Below are positions 9,135 through 19,322 of a stretch of DNA of 31,142 bases, piece by piece; the first letter of the stretch is position 1; every line of letters starts with the position of its first letter. The notes beneath the pieces were generated by a model. That model made no database searches and had not been told where the DNA came from. It saw only the letters and a program-made list of their open reading frames with translations. The position numbers and the translations under genes are program-made. Origin of the DNA: Chara braunii (Eukaryota > Streptophyta > Charophyceae > Charales > Characeae); the NCBI GenBank assembly GCA_003427395.1, contig BFEA01000084.1, positions 605,775 through 636,916 of the forward strand, read 5' to 3'.

Positions 9135-9845
9135 TCACGAGCATCGGGCATGGAAGGGTTGCCCCTCCATTCTTCCACGGTGAGGCCCATCGGATCCGGG
9201 GGGGGGTCTAAGCCCCAACATCCAATGACCTCCTTCCCTCTGTTTGGCCAAGGGGAAGATTATGATGCCATGTCGTACCTGCACTGAGAAATCATCATCA
9301 TCTTGGAGTCTGACCCGGTCCCTCAGTTTCCCGGGGGGGTGATCATCTGACGTCTCATCATCTGAGCGCAGTGCTGCGCTGTCGTCATTGTCATGTAGTA
9401 TTTCAATTTTGCGAGGACGACGACTCCGGTACTCGGGTACCACGCCGGTGGTTGTGGCTACTGTGTGAGCGGTCCATTCTTCCGAGTGTCGTGACTCCCC
9501 CTCCCATGTGAGGCTCTGGCTTTGGTTTTCTTGTGATTGGATGGGCACAACAGCGCTGGCCGGACCATGCAAGGTGGTGCAGAGTTCAACGTCCAGGAGC
9601 TTAGGCCATGTCAGTCCCTCGTAGAGGAAGGCGTCGTCGTGGGGGGACGGGTGGTCCACGCTTTGTGTTGGCTGCTGCAGGTTGAATTGGTTATTTGCGT
9701 ACTGCTCAATTTTGTCCAGGAAGTTATTAACCACCAGAGCTATCGCCGCCCCGACTTCCATCCAGTCAATCAAAGATATATCCCCATAGTTTTCCACAGT
9801 GGCTAACACTCGTGGCCTGAACATCAGCACTTCTTTAGCTTGCAC
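9135..9845 (-). pseudogene. LINE-B ORF1, C-terminal portion (uncertain)
   Basis: A 236-residue open frame, unusually long for this decayed region. It begins near MFRPRVLATVENYGDISLID, continues with a helical VGAAIALVVNNFLDKIEQYA segment and ends in an acidic, Asp/Glu-rich part. I recognise no domain. Its position between the Gln-rich part and the endonuclease, on the same strand, suggests it is the end of ORF1. It is in a different frame from the Gln-rich block, so at least one frameshift lies between. Confidence 0.5.
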
Positions 9846-10031
9846 CTTGTGTGTGGAATTGAGTCCTTCCTGTAACCAGTCCGGTGCATGGAGAAGATTT
9901 TAGTGAGGGTCCATTCGGTCAAAAAGGCAAGTTTTTGTTCAACTTCCTCATTGGTCGTTAGTGGGGGGAGAGGGGGGGGGTGCTATGGTGCAGGGGTGGG
10001 GCCGGGGCATGGGTCATTTCAATGTCGTTTA

Positions 10032-12180
10032 CTATGGGGACCGGGGCCTGGTCCTGCCTATCCAGGAAGGGCTCGTCCAGGGCCGTAGTGTCCATATCTT
10101 GCGTCGCCTGAGCTCCTTCAATTGTCGGGAGCGCGCCACAACATGGTGATGGGCATTCAATGCAAGGTTGTGCTGTTGTTGCTGCCTCTCTAGCTCCTGG
10201 TGCCAAAACTTCTCAAGTTGTTGTTGGTGTTGTTGTTGCAGGATGACCTGTTGTTGGTAGCACAGTTGTTGTTGCCACTGCAGATGGAGGTGTTGTAAGA
10301 TTTGTTGATGCTGCAGCACTCTCTCCTGGTGTTGCCGATGGTGGAATTCTGCCAATTGCGCATGCAGAAGGAGGCGGAGTTGGCCCTCGCACTCACTATG
10401 TTGCTGCGCTTGCTGCTGCAATTGGGAAGGCCCCCCCTTTGGATCAGCGACCGGAGTTGGCCCTCACACTCGCTGTGTTCCTGCGCTTGCTGCTGCAATT
10501 GGCAAGCCCCCCCCTTTGGATCAGCAACAGGAGCGGCTCCGGTTGCTGTTGCTGTTCCAGTTGTTTCAGCTGTTGTTGCTCTGCTTGTGCTTGGACCCGC
10601 TGCTCTTGCTGGTGAAGCCACGAATGGTGCGGTAGGAGCTGCTGTTGAGCCGGTGCAGGCAACAGCGGGTGGTGCCGTGTCTGTGGCTGCAATTGCGGGT
10701 GTTGTTGTTGTTACATCGTTTGCAGTTGCGCCACTTGCTGTTGCCATTGGTGGTGCTCTTGTTGCTGTTGTTGAGGCGTTAAGCGTTGTTGCTGTTGTTG
10801 TTGGGTATCTGGGTGATGCTGTTGCTCAGACCATTGTTCTTGTTGTTGGTGATGCTCAACGGGCGTGTGGCACTGCTGTGGCTTCAACATTTGTGCGTCA
10901 TGAGCTTGCTGCTGCTGCTCCAGTGCATGCACCTCTTGGTCGAGTTGATGGTGCATTTGCATATGTGCCACATAAGCTTGTTGTAACTTCTCATCTGGGT
11001 GTTGTTGCAGCGTCGGTTGCAACTTCTGGTTATGCTTCTCCTGCCACTGGGCTAGCATCTGCTTTTGCAGTTGTATTTGGAATTGAGCTTCATGGTTTTG
11101 CTTTTGCAGATATGCCTTGTCATGGTGTTGTTGTGTTTGCAGCTGCAGTTGCGCTTCGAGGTGTTGTTGCGTTTGCAGTTGAGTGTAGTTGTTTTGCTGA
11201 TGCTGCATTTGTGGGCATTTTTGTTCTTGCAGTTGTGCTTCGTGGTGTTGCCCTTGCAGGTGTGCTTCGACGAGGTGTTGCTGCAATTGCTGTTGTGTGT
11301 CGACGTCTTGGTGATGCTGTTGCAGTGCCTGCATCTGTCGAGCAGGTTGCGGTTCACAGTCCTGCTCCAAGCGGCACTGGGCCTGTCTCTGAAGTTGGTG
11401 TCTGGACTCGTGCTGCTGGATTGGGGTGGCCAGGAGGAGGTGTTGCTGGCCAATCGGCGGTTGAGATTGTTCATTGGTTGAACCAGTGACCATGGTGTCG
11501 TCCACGTGTTCAAACTTCCTCAGGCGTGTTCGCACCGGGTCCTGAGGTCTCTGAGGTGGTAGGTACTTAATTTCCCTTGTGACGACCGAGATAACAGTTG
11601 TAGTGTGTTCGGCCCTGATGGCAGGTTTGTCGGGGGGGGGCAGTTGTTGGTTGTGAGGCTGCTGCAGCAGTTTCGCAGAGCCAGCTTGTGTTTGCCCGGG
11701 AGGTATCAGCATCGACTCCCTGTCCCCAACCTGCGTCAGTGTGTCTCCCGATTGTAGGTCATGCTGCCTATCGCCTTGTGATTCCAGGTGTTGGGAGAAG
11801 GCCACATCTTTGATTTTGGTCAACAGGGAGTTGGCTCTGAGCCACATTCCTTTGGGATTAAGCCTTTTCCCAACACTTTCACCAGTCGGTGTGCAGGCTC
11901 CCCGTAGGAGGAGCTGCTTAGAAGGTTCATAAGGTTTGACATCCTCATGCTCTTTAGGCTCGTGAGATACCTCACACTTGCCATCGTCTTTGTCTCCCAG
12001 AGGGATCCGTCTCACTGATTGTGGCAGGCCTATTGCAGCAGATTGTGGGTGCATCACTAGGGGGGGAGGGTGTTGTTCCTGGTGGATGAGTACTTCCACT
12101 TCTGTTATCGATACGTTTTCATCGGGCGAGCATTGTTGCCCCTTTGGGGGGTAGGCAGTGAGCTATTTTATTGCAGTCTC
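10032..12180 (-). pseudogene. LINE-B ORF1, giant Gln-rich segment
   Basis: The largest minus-strand open frame (10711-12099, 462 residues) starts as ordinary sequence (VRRIPLGDKDDGK, KGMWLRANSLLTKIKDVAF) and then becomes Gln/His-rich for several hundred residues, with recurring EAQLQ, LQTQQH and QQQ units. After a TAA at about 10711 the same frame continues Gln-rich to about 10444. A further Gln-rich frame (10032-10421) follows after a tandem duplication. CAA and CAG codons mix with Leu, His and Glu codons, so it is an imperfect coding repeat and not a pure trinucleotide run. Such segments commonly form coiled coils or disordered, self-associating regions. The reverse-strand 395-residue frame is its shadow. 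Confidence 0.65.
10380..10533 (-). repeat. 77-bp tandem duplication in the Gln-rich ORF1
   Basis: A unit beginning TTGGCCCTC and containing GCGCTTGCTGCTGCAATTGG and a C7-8 run occurs at 10380-10456 and again at 10457-10533. A spacing of 77 is not a multiple of three, so the second copy shifts the reading frame of ORF1. This fits the change of frame between the fragments on either side. Confidence 0.8.
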
Positions 12181-13380
12181 GGGCTTTCTGGGTTTTGTGG
12201 TAGCGGTTGTTGCAAATGCGCACATTTCTGTGGTTCCGCGACAGAGAGCTCACCCGAAGCGTCGAAGATAATAGTGGAGCCCGACTGCATGTCTTGCTTG
12301 TCTTGTGGCTTCTGCTGGCCTAGTGTCATTGATCGGTGTTGCTGCAGCCTGCAGGCCTTCTGTCTTGTCTATCTTGCCCACTTCACTGCCCGTGTCCGAT
12401 TGTTGTCGTTTCCCTTGGGGCGTATGTTCTCTTATGGCACCTTATGTGGCTTTCGTTCCAGACTTCGTGGGTCCGAGCTCCTGCTGCCGCTGGGACGAGG
12501 GAGCCGGGGTCGGGGGCCATTGTTTGGATTTGAGAGCTCCCTCCGGAGGCAGATGGTTGCATATACATTCCATGTTATTTCCTCGTCCATCCTCTCCCAA
12601 GGGCGCATTGGCACTTTTGGTCAGATCCGGCCGCTGAGGCAGTGGATTCTGATTTCGTCCCTCCTCATTTGTCTGTGTCTTGCCCACCCTATTTGCTTGC
12701 TTCTTGTCCAACCCGTGGTTATCTATCGTTTGTGATTGTTTTTGTATCGGGCTTTCTGCCTTTTCTGATGCCTGCAGTTGTGTGTGCGCCTCCTTCTGTG
12801 GTTGTGCAGCAGCGTGGTTGGCAGATGCGTCGGCGGTCGCAATTGGACTCCGAGTATCTTGAGATGGACCCGGGTACTCAGCCTGTGCATTCTGCTGCCC
12901 CGGCTTGTTGGGTGTTGTCAGAATGTTATGCTTTTGTGTCTCTTCTCACTGTTGCTGCTTTTTCGATCTAGGCATGTACATTTGGTGGGGAGGAGAAGGG
13001 CGGGCTTGGCAGGTGGCAGTAACGCGACTCAAGTTACGCCCTGCTCTTTCTGGCTGTTTCCATACCTACTTTCTCCAGGATTCTGTTTCTCGGCCCTGCC
13101 ACTAGCACGCTGTTGTGGGCGGCACGGAGGCTGGGAGCAACTGTGTTCGTCCTGGTGGGGATCTGGGGAGTTCCCCCTTCGACCTTTTTGTTTGCCGTCT
13201 CCCGTCTCCAATGACTATCAAATCGGCTCCTAATGGCAAAGTCATCGGGTCGCCCTACCCTTGCCATATCCACTTCCTGGGGCAGCCGTCGGCATAGGCT
13301 CTGAACACCCAGCCCCACAGTTCCTATTCCTCCGGATACCACGTCTCCTCGTTTCTGTGGTGAGGGGTGACGAGTCCTTT
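12181..13380 (-). pseudogene. LINE-B ORF1, middle region
   Basis: A low-complexity Ser/Thr/Pro/Lys-rich region in two frames. The 13034-13342 part is in frame with the DUF4283-like domain and zinc knuckle upstream. The 12442-12711 part is in frame with the Gln-rich segment downstream. One frameshift must therefore lie between about 12711 and 13034, joining N- and C-terminal parts of what was one ORF1. Stops at about 12440, 12260 and 12170 add to the damage. No domain is recognised. Confidence 0.55.
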
Positions 13381-13399
13381 GATTTTCCGCTTGTGGCCA

Positions 13400-14587
13400 T
13401 TTTTTTGGGCAGGATTCATCGGTACACAGGTGCCCTCTCTGTTTGCAAGCGTAGCACCACGGATCTTGGGAGTGGCTGCCCAGGACCGAGAACTCTTTGC
13501 ATCCGAGAGAGTACCTTCACTCTTCGTTGAGGGGGAAGGGGTATTGTGGATCCCAATCCACAGCAACTTACAGTGAGTCATCTCTCTTTCCGAGGAATCG
13601 GGGCAAGTCGATGATATAGCCTTTGACATGGGCGATGTCTTCCAAATGGGCGAGGATGGCTCCTTGGACACAAAGAGGTGCAAATCGGAATTCAACCCAA
13701 AAAATGGATTTCATTAGGTAATCCCTTTTCTCATCAGTTAACTGCGGGTCAGCCGGGGACGAGGGTGTGAGTTGGACCTGCCACCCTCTAAATTGTTGCT
13801 GTCTGTTTCTCAGGAGCAATTGTTTATCTGTCGAGTAGAGGGCGACTACTGCCACATCGTCCGGGTTGTCCACCTCCACTAGAAAGTGGTCATGCACAAG
13901 TTGACGATCTGGTTTTATCATCCAGAGCTTCTCAGTGATCCATTTGATTATCTCGTTGACTGGGATTGCTGATTGTACAGGCTGGAATCGGTATTGCACC
14001 GCCTTTTGAGCATAGATCGCATCTCGTGTAGCCGTGTCACGGGGCAAGAAAACAAAGTGTGGATATATGTAGCTTTCTCTTACTTGGAACTTCCTTTCCG
14101 GTTTTACATAGAGTTGCAATATCAGGTGGCTCTTGAGTGGAGCCATGGAGGCAAGATCAAATGATCTATGCGGGTCGGTCCTTCTAGGTGCTAAGAGGGC
14201 GGTGATCAGTTGTGGTGGTGGTCTGTTTGCACCATCTGAAGAGGAGGGGGAAGGGGCAGGGTCTCCCTCCGGTGGTGCCACTTTGTCCCTCCACGCGGTA
14301 GATGTCTGCCCTTGTTTCCCTTTGTTAGTAGAAGTGCAGGGAGAATTAATGGTTTCCAGGACCTTCTACGGTGTCGCGACTGTGTGCCCCAACCCCTTGG
14401 GCGACCCTCCAGTTGTAGCCTGTTTGGTTGGACTAGGAGTGGAGGCAGGGGCTACCATTTTGTCTCTCTGTGCACTGGCAGAGGGCGATTGGCTTTGTTT
14501 TGTTTTGTCTTCATGTTCACTGGACGGGTTATTGGTCAGTCCAATCAGGTCGACGACACTCGTCATTTTCCTGATGACACTCGCCAT
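13400..14587 (-). pseudogene. LINE-B ORF1, DUF4283-like domain and zinc knuckle
   Basis: A Met at 14587 opens a Ser/Thr-rich N-terminus (MTSVVDLIGLTNNPSSEHE) with a TAG at 14366. The frame then runs uninterrupted from about 14365 to a TAA at 13568. It contains HFLVEVDNPDDVAVVALY, a W-V-L strand, FWVEFRFAPLC and VAVDWDPQYPFP, the strand pattern of the DUF4283 domain seen in plant L1 ORF1 proteins. After a second stop the same frame carries CYACKQRGHLC...C (13457-13409), a zinc knuckle with atypical final spacing. Plant L1 ORF1 proteins of this layout bind the element RNA. Three in-frame stops make this a pseudogene. Confidence 0.65.
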
Positions 14588-14599
14588 TTTCTTGGCGTT

Positions 14600-15630
14600 G
14601 TCGGATCGATCTTTCTAGATGGTTGTAAAAGGCCTGCCTTTCGGCCCTTCAGTTGTTCCTTGATTAAGGACACGTGTCATTAGTGCTGGCAGAGGGGTGT
14701 CGTTGGCGATTGCCGTTTTCCAGGATTGTTAGTCACTTGCTCCCCGTCTCTCACGGGAAGTTGCATGAGAAGAAGGCTAAGGGTTGTTCTCCACTGCCGA
14801 TTCTTCAAGGAATTCCTTGAATAATTGCGGACTCCACTGGCGTTTTTACTTCTTTTTTTTCTTTCGGGGATTCTGCCTAAGGGTAGAACCCCACATGATG
14901 GCGGCCAACGGTTTAAATTCGGAAGTCGCAACTTCCGGCCGACTGCCCACCGCCAACAGAAATGAAAAACAAAGGGGACCCCATCGCTGCGAAATGTTGT
15001 TTTGGAGTCAGCACCGGTTACCCAAAAAGGAAATTTCGGGGCGTATTTCCTTTTTGGGAAAGCACGGGACTGCTAAGGGCATTCCAGGTCCATTGCTCAT
15101 AGTCGTAATGGAAGGGCGACTGTGGACAGTGGGCGACCGTGCGGCATTTCCTGTGCGGCAGGGATATGGAGGCGGGCGACATACCTTCCCCGGTCCTAGG
15201 TTCCAAGCCGTTGGGTCGTACGTTATGATTCGAGCAGTCGTCCACTGCTTCACTATCACACAGGCGCAGAGTTGCTAACGCCATGCCCGTTCCCTTTGAA
15301 GCTTCTGAGTGCTTCGTTGTGGACACCGCATACGTGGATGCCCTGCGCGCCCCTGTGAGCATTCACCAGACGAAGCACATGACTGATTGGACCCCACTCA
15401 CTGACATCGGTGGGGGTGACATTGGTGTCAGAAGACAACGTTTTTTGAAGCGCAAGGTGTTGTTCCTCCTGTTCTTGCATGTGGTATCCGCTCACAAATG
15501 GACAGCGGAGGAGCACATGAGCGCCAATGTAATGGAGGAGAGGAAAACGATGATGACGTGATGTTCATGACCATCATGACGATTATGCCTCTCTATTTCC
15601 ATCGCAGTTCAATTTCCATATACATGTTGG
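14600..15630. other. probable LINE-B 5' UTR and flanking DNA
   Basis: No gene recognised. The part next to ORF1 should be the 5' UTR of LINE-B. Short frames on both strands overlap and lack domains. It contains the perfect hairpin at 15021-15058. No second copy of a LINE 5' end is available in the window to fix the boundary. Confidence 0.4.
15021..15058. repeat. perfect 14-bp inverted repeat
   Basis: CCCAAAAAGGAAAT at 15021-15034 and its exact complement at 15045-15058 enclose a 10-base loop. It lies about 430 bases upstream of the LINE-B ORF1 start, in the likely 5' UTR. Confidence 0.85.
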
Positions 15631-15659
15631 CGATGACAAAGCTACACAACGACTATCAC

Positions 15660-15692
<33 letters not shown>

Positions 15693-15907
15693 NNNNNNNN
15701 NNNNNNNNNNNNNNNNNNNNNNNNNNNNNNNNNNNNNNNNNNNNNNNNNNNNNNNNNNNNNNNNNNNNNNNNNNNNNNNNNNNNNNNNNNNNNNNNNNNN
15801 NNNNNNNNNNNNNNNNNNNNNNNNNNNNNNNNNNNNNNNNNNNNNNNNNNNNNNNNNNNNNNNNNNNNNNNNNNNNNNNNNNNNNNNNNNNNNNNNNNNN
15901 NNNNNNN
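15693..15907. other. assembly gap (215 N)
   Basis: A run of N between a CTGT tetranucleotide array and a TG array. The gap sits inside a microsatellite, so the true length and composition are unknown. Confidence 0.99.

Positions 15908-15983
<76 letters not shown>
15908..15983 (+). repeat. (TG)n microsatellite
   Basis: About 38 TG units continuing out of the N gap, then degenerating to TTTGTGTGTTTG. Cys-Val or Thr-His repeat frames through it are not genes. Confidence 0.97.
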
Positions 15984-15985
<2 letters not shown>

Positions 15986-16183
15986 TGTGTTTGCGGCTCA
16001 GAATATCCGTACACAGATCCAAACATGACAACAAGTCACATCACCACTTCCAAACACGCAGATCGTCCTCCGGTTGCCATGTTTGCGTCGGATCGTCAAG
16101 ATACCCCCTCGCCTCCAACGGCGGGTCGTGTTCGCATAGGTAGAAGGGGGAGTCATCCATGTACAACGTTGACGAATTGTGAC

Positions 16184-16221
16184 GATGACAAAGGTACACA
16201 TCGACCACCTCTACCCCTCTG

Positions 16222-16307
<86 letters not shown>

Positions 16308-16480
16308 CGGTTCACAATATCTATACGAAGGTCCGGACATAACAACAAGTCACATCACCACTTTCGAACACGCAGGTCGTCCTCCGGTTGCCAGCTCTGC
16401 ACACGACTGTGAAGATACCCCCTCCCCTCGCGGAGGCTGTAAACCACTCTACGGTTGTGCCACACGTGAACGTGTCTACC
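16184..16480 (+). repeat. microsatellite-carrying tandem unit B
   Basis: It starts with GATGACAAAGGTACACA at 16184, followed by (CT)n at 16223-16305. The right flank from 16307 matches unit A from 15993 over about 120 bases (ACAACAAGTCACATCACCAC, CGTCCTCCGGTTGCCA, AAGATACCCCCTC) before diverging. Confidence 0.75.
16223..16305 (+). repeat. (CT)n microsatellite
   Basis: About 41 CT units without interruption. Confidence 0.97.
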
Positions 16481-16965
16481 ACGCCGCGTTTGTGACACAA
16501 TGCCTGGCCTGAGGGAGACCGAACGTTGGATTTGGGAGACGAAGTAGCCGACCCCCTCACGAGTTGTGTGCAACGTTCACAAACGACCCGTGTGTGGCTA
16601 CGGAGGCTGGAATTCGTCACAGTCTGTATGTGAACAGCGGAAGAAGGACATCAGGTTCTGCATGCAGCCAGCCTACGTGCTTGTTGTAGCGATACGGAAG
16701 CGGGCGACGAAAATTCAAAATCGCAGGGGCATTGGGACGCAGGAGAAATTCAAAACGGAAAATAACGAGGAACTCCCCACCCCACGCGGTGCCACGGTCC
16801 AGGGCCTAACGGTCACCTTGCAACAACAACCCTTGTCCGGCCTCAGGCCCGCTTCACCGAACACTGGACCGGTACATGTTTGCTTTTCAGGCGCCTGACT
16901 TTCGTCCGAAGGTGCCGGAGCACGCACCCAAGAGGTAGGTAAACGGGTCGACTTTTGGAAAACGG
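16481..16965. other. gene-free stretch
   Basis: Unique-looking DNA. The 110-residue plus-strand frame (16566-16898) and the 70- and 76-residue minus frames have no recognisable domain and no support from context. Confidence 0.45.
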
Positions 16966-16969
16966 GAAT

Positions 16970-18745
16970 GAATAAAAAAAATGATCTTATCTACTGATAA
17001 ACCATGGCAGGGAATGGTGTTGGAACAAATCTGTAGGCTCGCCCCCTTATCTGATGAGAGTATACATCCTCTCACATGGATTGAGGATCGGTTCTGGTCC
17101 ATTCCTAGGGCGCACACACACTCTTAAGAAAAGGGGGATCAGGGTAGAGCCAGAAATGATCTTACTCTGGACAACTTGTGTGTGACATTCATGAAGATTT
17201 GACGTCACCTACCACTACCCAATAAGCCTTTTCCGTACCGCTATGAGGAGATACTTCGACAACCGCTTTCTGGCAATCAATGGATTACAGATGCAAACGG
17301 TTGCATCTACAATAGTTCATCCCCTCCCTGGTCTCACTGGGTCAAAAGAGGAATTATAAGAATTAAAGACTTATGAGACCCAAGCTCCAAAGATTGGAAG
17401 ACGCCAAAACAGTTGAGATATACACTTCGTTATGCTCATAATCTCAATCAAAACTTGGATCATATAATTTTCTCCTTACCCTTGGCTTAGGTGAGAACTC
17501 TCAAAAAGGTGTTTAAGATTAGGGAAGGAGATTGGGTGGTTGGGTTTCGGCCAGATGGTCAGCGCAGGGTAGGTCAAGTGGTGCACAACCTCCCACAGGG
17601 CTCTCTAATAAATATTTTTAAAAATGGACAGATATAATTTTTTGATTCAGTCTCCTTCGGATCCAGTTTGTTTTTTTCCTCCTTCATACCTCTATCAGGT
17701 TAGAGTCATTTTCATCTCCACTACAAAGGGTTGGAGAGTCTTTTATCCAGACCTTCCTATCCCGAAACTTCCAATAGACCCGGCAGAATGGGTCTGACAA
17801 ACTAGCAAGTGGGGTAGACCAAGGACCCTACAGTCACTCATTGTGAAAGCGACATACAAACCGCTACGACCAAAGGTGGACATCGAGGCGATTCTGCAAG
17901 AGAGATGGTCTATGCATTTGAATTTATATATAAATTTACTCAAGGACTTTTTTTTAAAAAATATAAGACAAAGACCAGCTAAATTTTCTTTGTTGCAGTG
18001 ACAAATTATACATTGTTGTCTCCCTACAAGTGATTGGATTATTGATCACTCTTCTTTGGAACAGAAAGGGTTAATAGCCACTCCATGGTGCACATCTTTT
18101 TTATCCACCTTCCAAGGGACGAAATGTAGAGAAACCATTGAGCACATTTCTATGCAATGCCCCAGTTCAATATTAACATGGCGCAGGTGGGATTGCATAT
18201 GGCGGGAACTAACGGATATAGAGTGACCTTGGGATTGGAGGGCAATCCTCTTAGGGCACTGGTCCCCACTGGACCTAGGGCTTTCCAATTTCCAACTCAA
18301 TTTTTTTGAAATAGGTACAATAGCGGTTTTATGGACACTATGGTATAAAAGGTGTGTTTTAGTACGAGAAGAGTTAAATCTGTAAGGATCAAAGATCGTT
18401 GAACAAATTGTCAAATTTGTACAAACAGAGATCAGAGCCCAATGGGCGGCCATCACATCCAAATTACGTAATTGTCAACAAAAGAAAGACATCCACAAGG
18501 CAATTCAGAACTTTACTGTGGACTGGTTGGGGGGTACTTGGGGAAAGAGCCTGGGGGAGGTGATATTGTCAGGGGAAGGAGGGAGGGAGGGATCCTTCAG
18601 AACGGACTTCAAACTCATCTTCAAGGACTGGTTTACACCTCACTCACGAGCTAGTCTTAGAGATCCAATCTCTTTTGCAGATCTTATCCCCCCTTCTGAG
18701 CTTGCCCTCGTGGAGATGCAATGTTTTGGCTTGGAAGGAAATTGA
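16970..18745 (+). mobile_element. LINE-C, 5'-truncated L1-type ORF2 C-terminal relic
   Basis: A plus-strand copy that begins after RT. The translation reads DKPWQGMVLEQICRLAPLSD, then HPLTWIEDRFWSIPR, RHLPLPNKPF, PPWSHWVKRGIIRIKDL, IDPAEWV, RPAKFSLLQ and CLPTSDWIIDHSSLEQKGL. It continues through a zf-RVT-like region (PWCTSF...CRETIEHISMQC) and TWRRWDCIW to the tail ASLRDPISFADLIPPSE, ending at 18745. Stops and frame changes are frequent. The second Cys of the zinc finger is Phe (CTSF where LINE-B has CKSC), so the finger is broken. Truncation at the 5' end is usual for LINEs, whose reverse transcription stops early. Confidence 0.82.
18046..18200 (+). pseudogene. LINE-C zf-RVT remnant
   Basis: The frame SSLEQKGLIATPWC, then TIEHISMQCP and LTWRRWDCIW follows LINE-B residue for residue over much of its length, except that the first Cys pair has become C-x2-F. 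The 138-residue minus-strand frame over the same bases is its shadow. Confidence 0.75.
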
Positions 18746-19055
18746 CAATTTCAAGACAATCTTATGAGAGGCAGTCGTAGCTAGTGAAAATGTTATACCT
18801 GGCGGTCCCTAAGGGACTGAAGAGGCAACTGTGGCTTCTCGGTTATTTGTGCTCATCCTTGAATATTATCATGGGTCGCTGACCCCGGTTTCCAGCACAG
18901 TGATTTTTTCTGTTGATCTTACAAGCTAAGCTGACTGAGGCTGCCAGTGTGTCTCGTCCACTTTATTCTTCCGGGTAGACTGTCAGGAGTACTAAGGACC
19001 CCGTCCTCGAATTCTATTTCTTGAGTAATACAAGCCTTGGGCACTAGGTCCGTCG
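18746..19055. other. LINE-C 3' flank
   Basis: No poly-A tail directly follows the ORF2 stop. A sequence resembling the short-repeat head occurs at 18873-18900 and a T run at 19056-19080. Otherwise nothing is recognised. Confidence 0.45.
18873..18900 (+). repeat. short dispersed repeat, head fragment
   Basis: GGGTCGCTGACCCCGGTTTCCAGCA matches the first 25 bases of the repeat family with a few changes. It stops after CCAGCA, so only the palindromic head is present. Confidence 0.5.
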
Positions 19056-19080
19056 TTTTTTTTTTTTTTTTTTTTTTTTT
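19056..19080. repeat. poly-T tract
   Basis: 25 consecutive T followed by AAAGGGCC. It could be the A tail of a minus-strand retroposed sequence lying to its right, but no matching element is recognised. Confidence 0.85.
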
Positions 19081-19161
19081 AAAGGGCCACGTAGGAATAA
19101 TGGGGGCCGCGGACCGAGTGGAAACGGTCGGTCGACGACTTCTGCGACGCCAAAATCCGTT

Positions 19162-19226
19162 TGTGGGGTCCTACCCTAAGTTCACTGTTTGCTGCCGTCC
19201 TGTGGGGTCCTACCCTAAGTTCACTG
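19162..19226 (+). repeat. 39-bp tandem duplication
   Basis: TGTGGGGTCCTACCCTAAGT and the next six bases occur identically at 19162-19187 and 19201-19226, a spacing of 39. Confidence 0.9.
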
Positions 19227-19322
19227 ACGAATTCCAAACAAGCACTGAAAGTGGGAGTTCTCCTCTGTTCTTCACGATAGCGTGCTGATTCTGGGGTTCT
19301 TAACTTGAGACTGCGTGTGCTA

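Larger units (their letters stand above)
5543..14600 (-). mobile_element. LINE-B, long L1-type retrotransposon with Gln-rich ORF1
   Basis: A minus-strand element whose 3' end is set by an 18-base A tail, seen as T at 5543-5560. Reading 5' to 3' it holds ORF1 (14587 down to about 9135), a 0.75-kb spacer, and ORF2 (about 8385 down to 5652). ORF2 has an apurinic-type endonuclease, a linker interrupted by a nested element, and then the C-terminal zinc-finger region with the reverse-transcriptase core deleted. The 5' boundary is not defined; the promoter and 5' UTR may extend to about 15060. At roughly 9 kb it is long for an L1 despite the deletion, because ORF1 is so large. Frameshifts and stops make it non-autonomous. 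Confidence 0.8.
15632..16183 (+). repeat. microsatellite-carrying tandem unit A
   Basis: Left flank GATGACAAAG(C/G)TACACA at 15632, then (CTGT)n at 15660-15692, an assembly gap, (TG)n at 15908-15983, then a right flank from about 15993 (GCGGCTCAGAATAT). The right flank includes ACAACAAGTCACATCACCAC and CGTCCTCCGGTTGCCA. The same flanks surround a different microsatellite in unit B. Confidence 0.75.

Noticed and set aside
10302-11489. 395-residue plus-strand open frame, Ala/Val-rich
   Set aside because: It is the complement of the CAA/CAG-rich ORF1 of LINE-B. GTTGTT/GCTGTT repeats give Val/Ala/Leu and few stops, and it has no domain.
12070-12735. 221-residue plus-strand open frame, Cys/Leu-rich
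   Set aside because: Antisense to the middle of LINE-B ORF1, where minus-strand frames are continuous with recognised ORF1 parts.
15498-16342. Open frames giving Cys-Val, Thr-His, Ser-Leu or Arg-Glu repeats
   Set aside because: Direct translation of TG and CT microsatellites and N gaps; not genes.
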